A stretch of 61,076 nt of DNA from an uncultured Christensenellaceae bacterium (GTDB lineage Bacteria; Bacillota; Clostridia; Christensenellales; Christensenellaceae): positions 1-61,076 of the forward strand of contig CAKTFI010000004.1 of assembly GCA_934555865.1 (NCBI GenBank), written 5' to 3'. The notes below the pieces were generated by a model. The model was not told where the DNA came from and made no database searches. It saw only the letters and a program-made list of their open reading frames with translations. A program made the translations under genes and the position numbers. The first letter of the stretch is position 1. The number at the start of each line of letters is the position of its first letter. Shown here in pieces: positions 1 to 9,213 of this stretch.

Positions 1-94
1 TTTTGATGCTTCATTGTTTATGTTATTTGCTTGTCAAGGTTCTGCGCTCTCGTGAGCGCTCATTTATAATACCAAACCGCCCCCTTCGTGTCAA
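1..94 (-). promoter_or_regulatory. Strong leftward sigma-A promoter and leader of a gene beyond the left edge, possibly an rRNA operon
   Basis: On the minus strand TTGACA (94-89) is followed after 17 bases by TATTAT (71-66), a near-consensus sigma-A promoter. The transcript begins with a GAGCGC/GCGCTC hairpin (about 61-46) and then a CCTTGACAAGCAAATAAC-like stretch running off the edge. That stretch resembles the CCTTGAAAACT-type leaders found ahead of rRNA genes in Firmicutes. No start codon with a ribosome binding site is visible, so the promoter is seen directly and the rRNA identity is inferred. Confidence 0.5.
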
Positions 95-244
95 CACTTT
101 TTTGCACTTTTTTTGAAACCCGCACCTTTCTCACTGCTCCTCTCCTTTTCTTTCGCCAACTCGTCCCTTTTCATCGCCTTTTTCGCCTCGGGCGGCCTGT
201 CCATCGTTCGGAATGTGGTGGACAATAGGTAGGCAAATTTTATG

Positions 245-270
245 AAAAACGCCGCTCCAGCGGGGCGGCG
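245..270 (-). terminator. Rho-independent terminator, leftward
   Basis: CGCCGC (250-255) pairs with GCGGCG (265-270). On the minus strand the hairpin is followed by TTTTT. No gene reads directly into it, so it ends either readthrough from purR or an unrecognised transcript. Confidence 0.55.
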
Positions 271-599
271 CTCAAAAAAAATTCTCTTTTTTCGTGTTTT
301 TTTCGGGATCCGGCAGCGAATTTTCCGCCGCGGGCCTCGCTCTATATACCTTTTCTTTCTATATATAAGTTCCTTGGTCCTGACATCGAGGCAGAAAAAC
401 GGGCGCTTTGCCCAACAGAATTTTCCCGCCGCAGACTCGACTTTCTCGCCATTCGCATCCGCTTGCCTCTGGCCGCCCCCAGAACAAGAAGGGCTGACCC
501 ATCGCAGGCTTTGTATGCGGACAATTCTCCTTGCCGCAAGTACACGCCCGCCTGCCCTCCATGCAACCCCGCCCCAGCAACCTCAAGTGCGATCAGCAC

Positions 600-637
600 A
601 AAAAAGAGGCGAGCGCCCTTCCAAAAGCCCTCGCCTC
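600..637 (-). terminator. Rho-independent terminator downstream of purR
   Basis: GAGGCGAG (606-613) pairs with CTCGCCTC (630-637), and a T-run follows on the minus strand. It lies about 210 bases past the purR stop codon. Confidence 0.6.
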
Positions 638-847
638 TTTGCAAATCCTTCTATGAAATATATTGCTATGGAGTCTCTCTATCCATCCCCGGCCCACGCC
701 TGCCTAGGCGTTGCACACTGGACGAACGAGAGCAAACAGATTCCTGCAGTGCGCCGCCTGCCTTCGCATTGCCCTCCCGACGGAAAAGCCAACCGGGCCG
801 CACATGCGCTCTTGCGACAAAGCCGCTTGGGCAAGTCCCTCTGTCGG

Positions 848-1660
848 TCAGATATTCGAGGTGAAGACCAGCTTCTGCGCCTCCTCGTTGACCTCTTCCA
901 GCGTCATGAGGCTCTTGTAGTTCTCGATGCGCTTGCGCTCCGGCTGCCGGGTGGAGATCGCCGCGCCGCAGCCCAGCACCGTGATGCTGAATTCCTTCAT
1001 CATTTCAAAGATCGCGCGCACCGTGCCGCCGCCCGCAATGAAGTCGTCGATGATGATCGTCTTCTGCCCCTCGCTCACGGCGCGCTTGGCGAGCGACATG
1101 GTCTGGATCCGCTTGGAGGAGCCGGAAATGTAGTTGATGGTCACAACCGAGCCCTCGGTCATCTTGCTCTCCTTGCGCACGACGACGAGCGGCCGGTCGA
1201 ACAGCTTGGCCACGCCCATCGCGAGCGGGATGCCCTTGGCCTCGGCCGTGATGACGAAATCGGGCGTCGTCTTGTAAAAGAAGCCCCATAGGATGCGCGA
1301 CAGCTTTTCGACATATTGCGGGTTATAGAAGATGTCGGCCGTGTAGATATAGCCGCCCGGCAGGATGCGCGACGGGTTCTGCATCTTTAAGAGCAGCTCC
1401 CGCATGACCTGCGCGCGTTCCTCCTCGCCGATGAACGGAAGGTACCTGACGCCGCCGCCCGCGCCCATCAGCACCTCGATCTCTCCCTGACCATACTTTT
1501 TGAGCGTTTCCCGGATGATAGAGATGTCCTCACTCAAAGTGGATTTTGCCGAACCAAACAGTTCCGAAAAATAGGAAAGCGGGTACAGGTGGCTCGGGTG
1601 GTTGGTGAGGATGGTGCTGATGATGCTCAGCCGTTCTTTTCTTGTCGCAATATCGATCAT
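848..1660 (-). CDS. purR: Pur operon repressor PurR
   Basis: The protein is 270 residues, close to the Gram-positive PurR family (about 280). The family represses purine synthesis and transport genes and uses PRPP as the effector. Residues 1-70 look like the winged-helix DNA-binding domain. Residues about 80-270 are a type I phosphoribosyltransferase fold with the PRPP loop TIIIDDFIAGGGT at 201-213. In this family that domain senses PRPP and does not act as an enzyme. The start codon lacks a strong Shine-Dalgarno sequence. The gene diverges from murC and is followed by its own terminator, so it is probably monocistronic. No CGAA/TTCG PurBox pair with normal spacing was found upstream. Confidence 0.93.
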   Translation of the reverse strand: MIDIATRKERLSIISTILTNHPSHLYPLSYFSELFGSAKSTLSEDISIIRETLKKYGQGEIEVLMGAGGGVRYLPFIGEEERAQVMRELLLKMQNPSRILPGGYIYTADIFYNPQYVEKLSRILWGFFYKTTPDFVITAEAKGIPLAMGVAKLFDRPLVVVRKESKMTEGSVVTINYISGSSKRIQTMSLAKRAVSEGQKTIIIDDFIAGGGTVRAIFEMMKEFSITVLGCGAAISTRQPERKRIENYKSLMTLEEVNEEAQKLVFTSNI

Positions 1661-1755
1661 ATTGTGAAAGCCCCGAATTTTTCTTTTGGATTTATATTTA
1701 TATTTCGTATTTTATCACGCTTCCCCGGGAAAATCCAGTTTTTTTTGCAAATTTA

Positions 1756-1785
1756 TTGATTCCCCGGCCGCGAATTTAGTATAAT
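1756..1785 (+). promoter_or_regulatory. Sigma-A promoter of murC
   Basis: TTGATT (1756-1761), an 18-base spacer and a perfect TATAAT (1780-1785) lie about 90 bases before the murC start. Confidence 0.7.
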
Positions 1786-1874
1786 AGATAATAACTATGC
1801 GCCGAGGCGGGCTTTGCATGCTGCCGGGCCCCGGACTTTCCGGGATCGGCGCGATTTTTACGGGAGATTTCCTC

Positions 1875-3260
1875 ATGAATTCGGTTCAAGTCAGAGATTA
1901 TAAAAACGGGCGCATCCACTTCATCGGCATCGGCGGATGCTCCATGAGTGGCCTGGCGCAGATCCTGGACAACATGGGTTACACCGTGTCCGGGTCGGAT
2001 CAGGCGCAGTCGCAGTTCACCGATGCGCTTGCTAAGCGGGGCATCCCCTTCCACATCGGCCACAGCGCGGACTATGTCGCGGGTGCGGCGCTCGTCGTGT
2101 ATACCGCGGCCATCAAGCCCACCAATGTAGAATTCGCCTATGCGAAGGAGCACGGCATCCCGATGCTCGAGCGCAGCGAGCTTTTGGGGCAGATCAGCCG
2201 GGATTATAAAACCTGCATCTGCGTGTCCGGCTGCCACGGCAAGACGACCATCACCTCCATGCTCGCGCTCATCACGAAGGACACGCACCTCGACCCGACG
2301 GTGCATGTGGGCGGCATGGTCGACTTCCTCTCGGGCGGCGTGCGCGCGGGCGGGCAGGACCTGTTCATCACCGAGGCCTGCGAATATGTCCGCAGCTTTA
2401 TGACGATGCACCCGTCCTATATCATCCTGAACAACATCGACGACGACCATCTCGACTATTATAAGGATTTGGACGAGATCAAACAGACCTTCCTCGACTT
2501 TACCAACCTGATGCCGCCGGAGGGCGTCCTGTTTGCGAATGCGGACGACGCCAACACGCGCGAAATTCTTCCCAAAGTCACGCACAAGATCGTCACCTAT
2601 TCCGTGGAGGGACACGGCGACTATACGGCGGAGGACATCACCTATGACGAACTTGGCAACCCCGGCTTTACCGTCTGCCACCACGGCGAGGCACTCGGGC
2701 GCATCCAGCTGCATGTGCCGGGGCTGCACAACGCGCAGAACGCGCTTGCATGCGCGGCAATCTGCCATGAGGTATTTGGCCTCGACATGGCGCACATCGA
2801 CGCATCGCTCGAGCATTACCACCTCGCGGGGCGGCGGTTTGAATTGATCGGCGAGCGCGACGGCGTCAAGATCTTCCACGACTATGCGCACCACCCGACC
2901 GAAATCAAGGCCTGCCTGGCCGCGGCCAAGAAGTACCCGCACAAGAAGATGTATGTGCTCTTCCAGTGCAATTCCTTCACCCGTGCCAAGACGCTCAAGG
3001 AGAAATACGCCCTCGCGTTTGAGGACGCGGACACGGTCCTAATGCCGGACATCTACCCCGGCCGCGACATCGACCGGGGCGACATCCATGCAACAGATGT
3101 CGTGGCGCTCATCAACGCGCATTCGCACAACTGCGTGTACTTGCCCACCTTCGCCGACATCAAGGCGTACCTGCTCTCGCACTGGGAACCGGGCGACATC
3201 GTGGTGACGCTCGGGTCGGGCGATGTCAATAAGCAGCAGATGATCCTCCTACAGGACTGA
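1875..3260 (+). CDS. murC: UDP-N-acetylmuramate-L-alanine ligase MurC
   Basis: This 461-residue cytoplasmic enzyme adds the first peptide residue, L-alanine, to UDP-MurNAc in peptidoglycan synthesis, using ATP. The N-terminal Rossmann-type motif GIGGCSMSGLA is at 18-28. The Mur ligase ATP loop is GCHGKTT at about 119-125, where many MurC proteins have GTHGKTT. The central motif HDYAHHPTE is also present. An open frame extends 26 codons further upstream, but ATG 1875 has a GGGAG ribosome binding site and begins the family-like N-terminus. The gene stands alone, with its own promoter and a terminator right after the stop. Confidence 0.96.
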   Translation: MNSVQVRDYKNGRIHFIGIGGCSMSGLAQILDNMGYTVSGSDQAQSQFTDALAKRGIPFHIGHSADYVAGAALVVYTAAIKPTNVEFAYAKEHGIPMLERSELLGQISRDYKTCICVSGCHGKTTITSMLALITKDTHLDPTVHVGGMVDFLSGGVRAGGQDLFITEACEYVRSFMTMHPSYIILNNIDDDHLDYYKDLDEIKQTFLDFTNLMPPEGVLFANADDANTREILPKVTHKIVTYSVEGHGDYTAEDITYDELGNPGFTVCHHGEALGRIQLHVPGLHNAQNALACAAICHEVFGLDMAHIDASLEHYHLAGRRFELIGERDGVKIFHDYAHHPTEIKACLAAAKKYPHKKMYVLFQCNSFTRAKTLKEKYALAFEDADTVLMPDIYPGRDIDRGDIHATDVVALINAHSHNCVYLPTFADIKAYLLSHWEPGDIVVTLGSGDVNKQQMILLQD

Positions 3261-3280
3261 TAAATCGAACAAAACCAAAA

Positions 3281-3309
3281 GGACCCGCCGTTCGGCCGGG
3301 TCCTTTTTC
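3281..3309 (+). terminator. murC terminator
   Basis: GGACCCG pairs with CGGGTCC across a short loop and is followed by TTTTT. It begins about 20 bases after the murC stop. Confidence 0.85.
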
Positions 3310-3310
3310 T

Positions 3311-3684
3311 ATGCCGCAATGCCCGTTTGGCCTTCCGGCAAATGCTGCCGTGCCGAAAAGACGGTAGCCCAACAAGCGCCATTTCATTGAATCGGGAAAA
3401 TAGCAGTCCGCCAAATGCCATTGGGCCGGGAAAACAACCGCCCGGCAACCGGGAAAATGGGCATCCGGCAAAATGCGGTAACTTCCTCCCTCTTCATGCC
3501 CCGGGAAGCCGCGGATCGAACGGGGAGGCCGCGGGAGGCGCTTTTCTCTCGATTCATGCCGGAGCCTCCCCCCCGCTTGCGCCGCGTCTTGTGCCGGGAA
3601 CACGCCTTGGGAAAATCCTGTTTTTGCAACCGCAGTGCCGCAGCGCCCGTTTGCCCGCCCGGCAAATGCCGCTTTGCCGAAAAT
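3311..3684. repeat. Intergenic region with a duplicated ~50-bp element and iterated CCGG(C/G)AAAATGC-like motifs
   Basis: Two segments of about 50 bp, at 3311-3360 and 3635-3684, are visibly homologous; both contain GCCCGTTTG, CCGGCAAATGC and TGCCGAAAA in the same order. Between them short relatives recur, such as CGGGAAAAT near 3391 and 3455, CCGCCAAATGCC near 3409, and CCGGCAAAATGCGG near 3470. No coding signal was seen in the roughly 500 bp between murC and the pseudouridine synthase gene. Confidence 0.6.
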
Positions 3685-3690
3685 CCGCAC

Positions 3691-3721
3691 TAAAAAATCC
3701 TGCCGCACGGCAGGTTTTTTT
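3691..3721 (-). terminator. Bidirectional terminator after the pseudouridine synthase gene
   Basis: CCTGCCG pairs with CGGCAGG (3699-3714). It is flanked by A6 on the left and T7 on the right, so it can act in both directions. It lies about 110 bases past the stop of the leftward gene. Confidence 0.75.
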
Positions 3722-3830
3722 AATTTGCTCGATTTTTCGACTTTTCGCGTTGGCACGAGATGCCTTGTGCCTGCGCGCGTATATTTGTTTTGCTGCCTTC
3801 CCCCGCCTTGGCGGGAGCCTTTCCACACGC

Positions 3831-4748
3831 TCACCGCCGCCGGGCTTCCAGCTTGCGGAGGATGTCCGCAAAATACGCCGGGAGCGGCGCGGTAAAGGTC
3901 ATCCATTCGCTGGTCACAGGGTGAGAAAGCTCCAGCCGCCCGGCGTGCAGCATCTGCCCCTCCGTTTGGAAGGGCGCCTTTTGCCGAGTATAGAGCGGGT
4001 CACCCACCACGGGAAAGCCGCGGTCGGCGAAGTGCACGCGGATCTGGTGCGTGCGGCCGGTCTGGAGCCGCGCCTCCAAAAGCGTATAGGCCCCATAGCG
4101 CGCGAGCACGCGGTATTCGGTCACGGCCGGGCGGCCGCCGGGCAGGACGGCCATCTTCTTGCGGTCGCGCGGGCTGCGCCCGAGCGGCGCGTCGATCACG
4201 CCCTCGTCCACACGGACATTGCCGAAGCACAGCGCCGTATAGATGCGGTGCGCCTGCTTTTCGCGGATCTGCCGCGCGAGGTTTTCGTGCGCCGCGTCCG
4301 TCTTGGCCACGACCAAAAGGCCGGTCGTGTCCTTGTCCAGCCGGTGCACGATGCCGGGACGCAGCGGGTCGCCGTTGCAGGACGACAGCCGGCAGCCATA
4401 CCCCAACAGGGCGTTCACGAGCGTCCCGGAAAAATTGCCCGCCGCCGGGTGCGTCACCATGCCCTTCGGCTTATTCACGATGAGCATCGCGTCGTCTTCA
4501 AACACGATGTCGAGCGGGATATGCTCCGCCCGCACCTCGCCCGCCGCCGCTTGTTCGGGCAATCGGCAGCAGACCGCCGCCCCCGCCCGCGGCTTGTCCG
4601 CCGCAGAGGCAGTCCGGCCGTCTACCGTCACCGCCCCCGCCGCCAGCAATTTTGAAAAAAAGGCGCGGCTATAGTCCGGGAACGCCTCTGCTAGGCATTT
4701 GTCCATGCGCGGCGCGTTTTCCGGCGCCGCAAAGCGCAGTTCCTCCAT
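3831..4748 (-). CDS. RluA/RluD-family rRNA pseudouridine synthase
   Basis: This 305-residue protein has an N-terminal S4 RNA-binding region (about 15-65) followed by the pseudouridine synthase domain. The signature HRLDKDT is at 135-141, with the catalytic aspartate at D138. The family isomerises specific uridines in 23S rRNA; RluD acts on the helix 69 positions. The exact target cannot be told from sequence. The gene is 9 bases downstream of lspA, a common Firmicutes pairing, so they probably form one transcript with prfB and secA. Confidence 0.9.
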   Translation of the reverse strand: MEELRFAAPENAPRMDKCLAEAFPDYSRAFFSKLLAAGAVTVDGRTASAADKPRAGAAVCCRLPEQAAAGEVRAEHIPLDIVFEDDAMLIVNKPKGMVTHPAAGNFSGTLVNALLGYGCRLSSCNGDPLRPGIVHRLDKDTTGLLVVAKTDAAHENLARQIREKQAHRIYTALCFGNVRVDEGVIDAPLGRSPRDRKKMAVLPGGRPAVTEYRVLARYGAYTLLEARLQTGRTHQIRVHFADRGFPVVGDPLYTRQKAPFQTEGQMLHAGRLELSHPVTSEWMTFTAPLPAYFADILRKLEARRR

Positions 4749-4757
4749 CGATCCCCC

Positions 4758-5252
4758 TTATTCGGCGGACTTGCGGCGCGCCGGACTGCCCTGTTCAAAC
4801 TTTTCGAAGTTGTCCTTCTCCAAAAAGAGCAGCGACAGGATGAGCAGCACCGCCCCCATGGACACAAAGATGTCCGCGATGTTGAACACGGCAAAGTTCA
4901 CGAACTTGAGCTCGATGAAGTCCACCACAAACCCGTGAAACGCGCGGTCGATGAAGTTGCCCACCGCCCCTGAAAGCACGAACGCGAGCGCAATACAGGA
5001 CAGCCGGTGGAATTGCCGGCGGTAGCGCAGCAGGATATAGAGCAGCACAAGCGACATGAGCCCGGAGAACACGGCCAAGAGCACCGTGTTCTTGCCGAGC
5101 ATGCCAAAGGCCGCGCCCGTGTTTTCGACATAGGAATAGTCGAGCACGCCCGGCAGAATGGTCACCGACCTGCCGTATAGGTTGGCCGATACCCACACCT
5201 TGCTCAGTTGATCGGCCAGCAAGCCGAGCACGATGATGATCGCTTCCCACAT
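4758..5252 (-). CDS. lspA: Lipoprotein signal peptidase LspA
   Basis: At 164 residues this is the normal size for signal peptidase II, the membrane aspartyl protease that cleaves signal peptides of diacylglyceryl-modified prolipoproteins. Four hydrophobic segments are visible. The two catalytic aspartates lie in GNFIDR (D102) and FNIADI (D127). Residue 43 begins the conserved ENTGAAFG. The charged C-terminal tail is cytoplasmic. The gene sits 4 bases after prfB and 9 bases before the pseudouridine synthase gene. Likely substrates in this window include the two transporter lipoproteins and the 56.7-kb lipoprotein. Confidence 0.95.
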   Translation of the reverse strand: MWEAIIIVLGLLADQLSKVWVSANLYGRSVTILPGVLDYSYVENTGAAFGMLGKNTVLLAVFSGLMSLVLLYILLRYRRQFHRLSCIALAFVLSGAVGNFIDRAFHGFVVDFIELKFVNFAVFNIADIFVSMGAVLLILSLLFLEKDNFEKFEQGSPARRKSAE

Positions 5253-5256
5253 AGTT

Positions 5257-6355
5257 TTAGCTCATGATGAGGTAGGCGTTGATGAACAGGTCGATGTCGC
5301 CGTCCATCACCGCCGCGATGTTGCCCGTCTCCGCAAGCGTCCGGTGGTCCTTGACCATCGTGTAGGGATGGAACACATAGCTGCGGATCTGGCTGCCCCA
5401 CTCGATCTTCTTCATCTCACCCTTCAGTTCCTGCAATTCCGCCAACCGTTCCGCTTCGCGGAGCTCCGCCAGCTTGGAGCGCAGGATGACGAGGCACTGT
5501 TCGCGGTTCTGGATCTGCGAACGCTCGTTCTGGCACTGCGCGACGATGCCCGTCGGGATGTGCGTCATGCGCACGGCGGAGTCCGTCTTGTTGACATGCT
5601 GCCCGCCCGCGCCGGACGCCCGGTAGGTGTCGATGCGCACTTCATCCATGTTGATCTCAAAATCCGTCTCCTCCGCAAGCTCGGGCGTGACATCCACCGA
5701 GGAAAAGGAGGTATGCCGCCGCGCCGCCGAATCGAACGGCGAGATGCGCACCAACCGGTGCACGCCCTTTTCGCTGCGCAGATACCCATAGGCGTTGAGC
5801 CCTTCGATGAGCATCGTGACGCTCTTGACGCCCGCCTCCTCGCCTTCCAGGAAGTCCAGGATCTTGACCTTGAAATGCCGGCGTTCCGCCCAGCGGGTGT
5901 ACATCCGGTACAGCATCGAGGTCCAATCCTGTGCCTCGGTGCCGCCCGCGCCCGCGTGCAACGAGACAATCGCATTGCTCTTGTCATACGGTCCGTTCAA
6001 AAGCGCGCTTAATTTGAACGCCTCGGCCTCGTGCTTCAATTCCTCGCCAAGCGCCTCAATTTCTGCGTCCAGGCTGTCGTCGCCCTCTTCCTCGGCGAGC
6101 AGCAGCATCGTTTCGAGTTCGTCCGCCTTGCCCTGGAGCTCCTCGTTCTTGGCGAGCGTCTCCTCGAGCGGACGGATCTGTTTGTTGACCTTGTTGGCTT
6201 CCTCGACATTGTCCCAGAAGCCGGGTTGTTCCATCTTTGACTTCAATTCTTCCAGATTTTTTCGCATGGAAGCGAGGTCAAAGTGATTCACCTGCCTCGT
6301 TCAGCATAGTCTTTGCATTCTGCAGTAAGCTCTTGTATTCATCGAGCTGGATCAT
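5257..6355 (-). CDS. prfB: Peptide chain release factor 2, expressed by programmed +1 frameshifting
   Basis: RF2 recognises UGA and UAA stops and triggers peptide release. A short first frame starts at ATG 6355 (ribosome binding site GAGGTGA 8 bases upstream) and runs 25 codons to CTT (6283-6281) then TGA (6280-6278). The rest of the protein is in the +1 frame, beginning GAC CTC. The slip sequence CTTTGAC with the upstream AGGTGA is the classic prfB frameshift site. The joined product is 365 residues, the length of E. coli RF2. The RF2 anticodon-like motif SPF and the catalytic GGQ are present. An apparent GTG start inside this region would remove the N-terminal helix. Confidence 0.95.
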
Positions 6356-6421
6356 GCTGTTCGTCACCTCTTTCATTGGTTTATTTTTATTGCTCTCGGG
6401 AAAGTCCCGTTTCGCATGCAG

Positions 6422-9088
6422 TTATGCGCGGCCGTGGCAGTTTTTGTACTTCTTGCCGCTGCCGCAGGGGCACAGGTCGTTGCGCCCCGGGCGGACCGCC
6501 GCCTTCTTGGCGCGGCGCGCCGCCACCTCGTCGGCATAGTTGGCGCGCGTGAGCTTTTGTTCCGCCTTGCGTTCTACCTTCTGCCCCGCGCGGACATGGT
6601 AGAGCATGCGCACCGTCGCACGGCCGATGTTGTCCACCATCTCCTCGAACATGTCGAAGCCTTCCTTTTGGTAGGCCACAACCGGATCGGTCTGCCCATA
6701 GGACCGCAGGCCGATGCCGCGGCGGAGCTGGTCCATCGCATCGATGTGGTCCATCCATTTCTCGTCCACCGCGCGCAGCAGCACGACGCGCTCCACCTCG
6801 CGCATGTCGCCGCCCGCCTCGGCGAATTCCCGCGTCTTTAGGGCATACACGCCGTCGGCGATTCTCTCCATCTTTTCGCGCAATGCCTTGCAGTTGTCGA
6901 ACGTGACCGGCATAGCCAAAAGCTCTTCGAGATTTGCGATGCCGAAGATACCGATGAGCGACCGGAGTAGCGCCGCCGCATCGAACGCCTCCGCCCCGGC
7001 GGTGCAATGTTCCGCAAACACCGCGTCCAGCAGGTTTTTGCGCATCTCTATTATAGTATCAGAAATATCCTCGCCAAGCAAAACTTTTCTGCGCTGCGAA
7101 TAGATGACCTCGCGCTGCTTATTTAGCACATCGTCGTATTTCAGCACATGGCTGCGCGCGGCGAAGTTGCGTTCCTCGATGCGCTTTTGTGCGCGCTCGA
7201 TTTGCCGGCTCAGCATCTTATACTCCATCGGCACGGCCTCGCCGCGGGTGAGCGCCTGCATCATGTTCTGCATGCGTTCGCCGCCGAACAGCCGCATGAG
7301 GTCGTCCTCAAACGCGACATAGAACCTGGACGCGCCGGGGTCGCCCTGCCGCCCGCTGCGCCCGCGCAACTGGTTGTCGATGCGGCGGCTCTCGTGCCGC
7401 TCGGTGCCGATAATATATAGCCCGCCTGCGGCCAGCACCTTTTCGCGGTCGGCCTTTGCCGCGGCCTCGTACCCGTCAAAGAGGTGGCGGTACACTTTGC
7501 GCGCCTCCAGCACCTCGGGGTCGTCCGTCTCCATCGGCATGCTGGCGGCATAGATGAGCTCGTCGGCATAGCCCTGGCGCTGCATGTCGTATTTCGCAAG
7601 ATAGTCCGCGTTGCCGCCCAGGATGATGTCCGTGCCGCGCCCGGCCATGTTGGTCGCGATCGTGACCGCGCCGAACTTGCCCGCCTGCGCCACGATATAA
7701 GCTTCCTTTTCGTGGTTTTTCGCGTTCAGCACCTCGTGCGGGACGCCGCGGCGGCGGAGCAGGGCGGACAGCTTTTCGCTGTTTTCCACGGACACGGTGC
7801 CCACGAGCATCGGCCGCCCGGTCTTGTATACCTGGCAGATCTCGTCGATCACGGCGTCGAACTTCTGCGCCTCGGTCGAGAGCACAACATCCGGCTTGTC
7901 CTCGCGGATGACGGGGCGGTTTGTCGGGATCTCGACCACGCCGAGGTCATAAATGCCCTCGAATTCGGCTTCCTCCGTCTTGGCCGTGCCGGTCATGCCC
8001 GAGAGCTTCTCGTACATGCGGAAGAAATTCTGGAAGGTGATGGTCGCAAGCGTCTTGGACTCTCCCTGCACCTTGACCTTTTCCTTGGTCTCGATCGCCT
8101 GGTGCAATCCGTCCGAATACCGCCGCCCGACCATGAGCCGCCCGGTGTATTCGTCGACGATCAGCACCTCGCCGTTCTGCACGACATAGTCGATGTCCCG
8201 CCGCATGATGTAGTGGGCGCGCAATGCCTGGTTGATGTGGTGGTTGAGTGTCGTGTTTTCGATGTCGCTCAGGTTGTCCACGCCGAAATAATTCTCCGCC
8301 CGCGCTGTGCCCTGCTCGGTCAGATTGATCGTCTTTTGCTTCTCGTCCAGCTCATAGTCCGCCTCGGCCCGAAGTCCCCGCACAAAGGCGTCCGCCCGGG
8401 CGTAGAGCGCCGAGCTGTCATCGCTCGTGCCCGAGATGATGAGCGGCGTGCGCGCCTCGTCGATCAGGATGGAGTCCACCTCGTCCACAATGGCATAGGA
8501 CAGATCTCTCTGCACAAGGTCTTCCTTGCGCACCTTCATGTTGTCGCGCAGATAGTCAAAGCCGAATTCGTTATTCGTGCCGTAGGTGATATCCGCCGCA
8601 TAGGCGCGCTGCTTTGCGGGGATGTCCGCGTCGCGCTCCAAGAGCCCAACCGAAAAGCCCAAAAAGCGGTACAGCCGCCCCATCCATTCGCTGTCGCGCC
8701 GCGCCAGGTATTCGTTGACCGTGACGACATGCACGCCCCGCCCCGTAAGCGCGTTCAGGCACACGGGCAGCGTGGCCACGAGCGTCTTGCCCTCGCCCGT
8801 CTTCATTTCCGCGATGTCGCCGTTGTGCAGGATGATCCCGCCCAGGATCTGCACATAGTAGTGTTCCATCCCGAGCACGCGCCGCGCGGCCTCGCGCACC
8901 TGCGCAAACACCTCGGGCAGCAGGTCGTCCAGGCTCTCGCCCGCCTGCACGCGCGCGCGGAATTCCACCGTCTTAGCCTGCAGCGCTTCGTCCGTCAGGC
9001 TCACGAACGAATCGCGAAGCGCCACGACCCGGTCGGCCTGCTTGCGGGCGCGCCGCAAAAATTTATCTTCCCGTTTGAACAAAAACAT
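6422..9088 (-). CDS. secA: Preprotein translocase ATPase SecA
   Basis: This 888-residue protein is the motor ATPase that pushes preproteins through SecYEG. The Walker A motif MKTGEGKT is at 95-102, and the Walker B/DEVD region VDEVDSILIDEARTP follows. The helicase motif LRGRSGRQGDPG is present, and the C-terminus carries the zinc-binding SEC-C motif CPCGSGKKYKNCH. The start has GAGGAACTT just upstream. The gene leads a transcript into prfB, lspA and the pseudouridine synthase gene and has its own promoter at 9149-9121. Confidence 0.97.
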   Translation of the reverse strand: MFLFKREDKFLRRARKQADRVVALRDSFVSLTDEALQAKTVEFRARVQAGESLDDLLPEVFAQVREAARRVLGMEHYYVQILGGIILHNGDIAEMKTGEGKTLVATLPVCLNALTGRGVHVVTVNEYLARRDSEWMGRLYRFLGFSVGLLERDADIPAKQRAYAADITYGTNNEFGFDYLRDNMKVRKEDLVQRDLSYAIVDEVDSILIDEARTPLIISGTSDDSSALYARADAFVRGLRAEADYELDEKQKTINLTEQGTARAENYFGVDNLSDIENTTLNHHINQALRAHYIMRRDIDYVVQNGEVLIVDEYTGRLMVGRRYSDGLHQAIETKEKVKVQGESKTLATITFQNFFRMYEKLSGMTGTAKTEEAEFEGIYDLGVVEIPTNRPVIREDKPDVVLSTEAQKFDAVIDEICQVYKTGRPMLVGTVSVENSEKLSALLRRRGVPHEVLNAKNHEKEAYIVAQAGKFGAVTIATNMAGRGTDIILGGNADYLAKYDMQRQGYADELIYAASMPMETDDPEVLEARKVYRHLFDGYEAAAKADREKVLAAGGLYIIGTERHESRRIDNQLRGRSGRQGDPGASRFYVAFEDDLMRLFGGERMQNMMQALTRGEAVPMEYKMLSRQIERAQKRIEERNFAARSHVLKYDDVLNKQREVIYSQRRKVLLGEDISDTIIEMRKNLLDAVFAEHCTAGAEAFDAAALLRSLIGIFGIANLEELLAMPVTFDNCKALREKMERIADGVYALKTREFAEAGGDMREVERVVLLRAVDEKWMDHIDAMDQLRRGIGLRSYGQTDPVVAYQKEGFDMFEEMVDNIGRATVRMLYHVRAGQKVERKAEQKLTRANYADEVAARRAKKAAVRPGRNDLCPCGSGKKYKNCHGRA

Positions 9089-9120
9089 AAGTTCCTCTTT
9101 CCTTGCTGCTTGTGTGTTTT

Positions 9121-9149
9121 ATTGTAGCATCTTTCGCGCGGCGATTCAA
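9121..9149 (-). promoter_or_regulatory. Sigma-A promoter of secA-prfB-lspA
   Basis: On the minus strand TTGAAT (9149-9144), a 17-base spacer and TACAAT (9126-9121) stand about 33 bases before the secA start. Confidence 0.75.
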
Positions 9150-9213
9150 CGCGGCCGGGGCGCGCAAGTGTGGCGGCTTTGTAAAAATTTCGCCTGCGCA
9201 AAAGCCCGGGAAA

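Larger units (their letters stand above)
95..847. other. Long intergenic region without a convincing gene
   Basis: Open frames here have no ribosome binding site and no recognisable family. The region holds two leftward terminator-like hairpins (245-270 and 600-637) about 330 bases apart. The segment between them could carry a small RNA, but no promoter or known RNA fold was recognised. Confidence 0.5.

Noticed and set aside
242..1291. 349-codon frame at the left end
   Set aside because: Its second half is antisense to purR and its first half crosses two terminator hairpins; no coding signature.
1661..1755. PurBox pair upstream of purR
   Set aside because: CGAA and TTCG are present but about 26 bases apart rather than the usual 14-16, so autoregulation through a PurBox is not supported.
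7484..9127. 547-codon open frame antisense to secA
   Set aside because: The SecA frame carries all family motifs; the antisense frame has no ribosome binding site or family and is a by-product of high G+C content.
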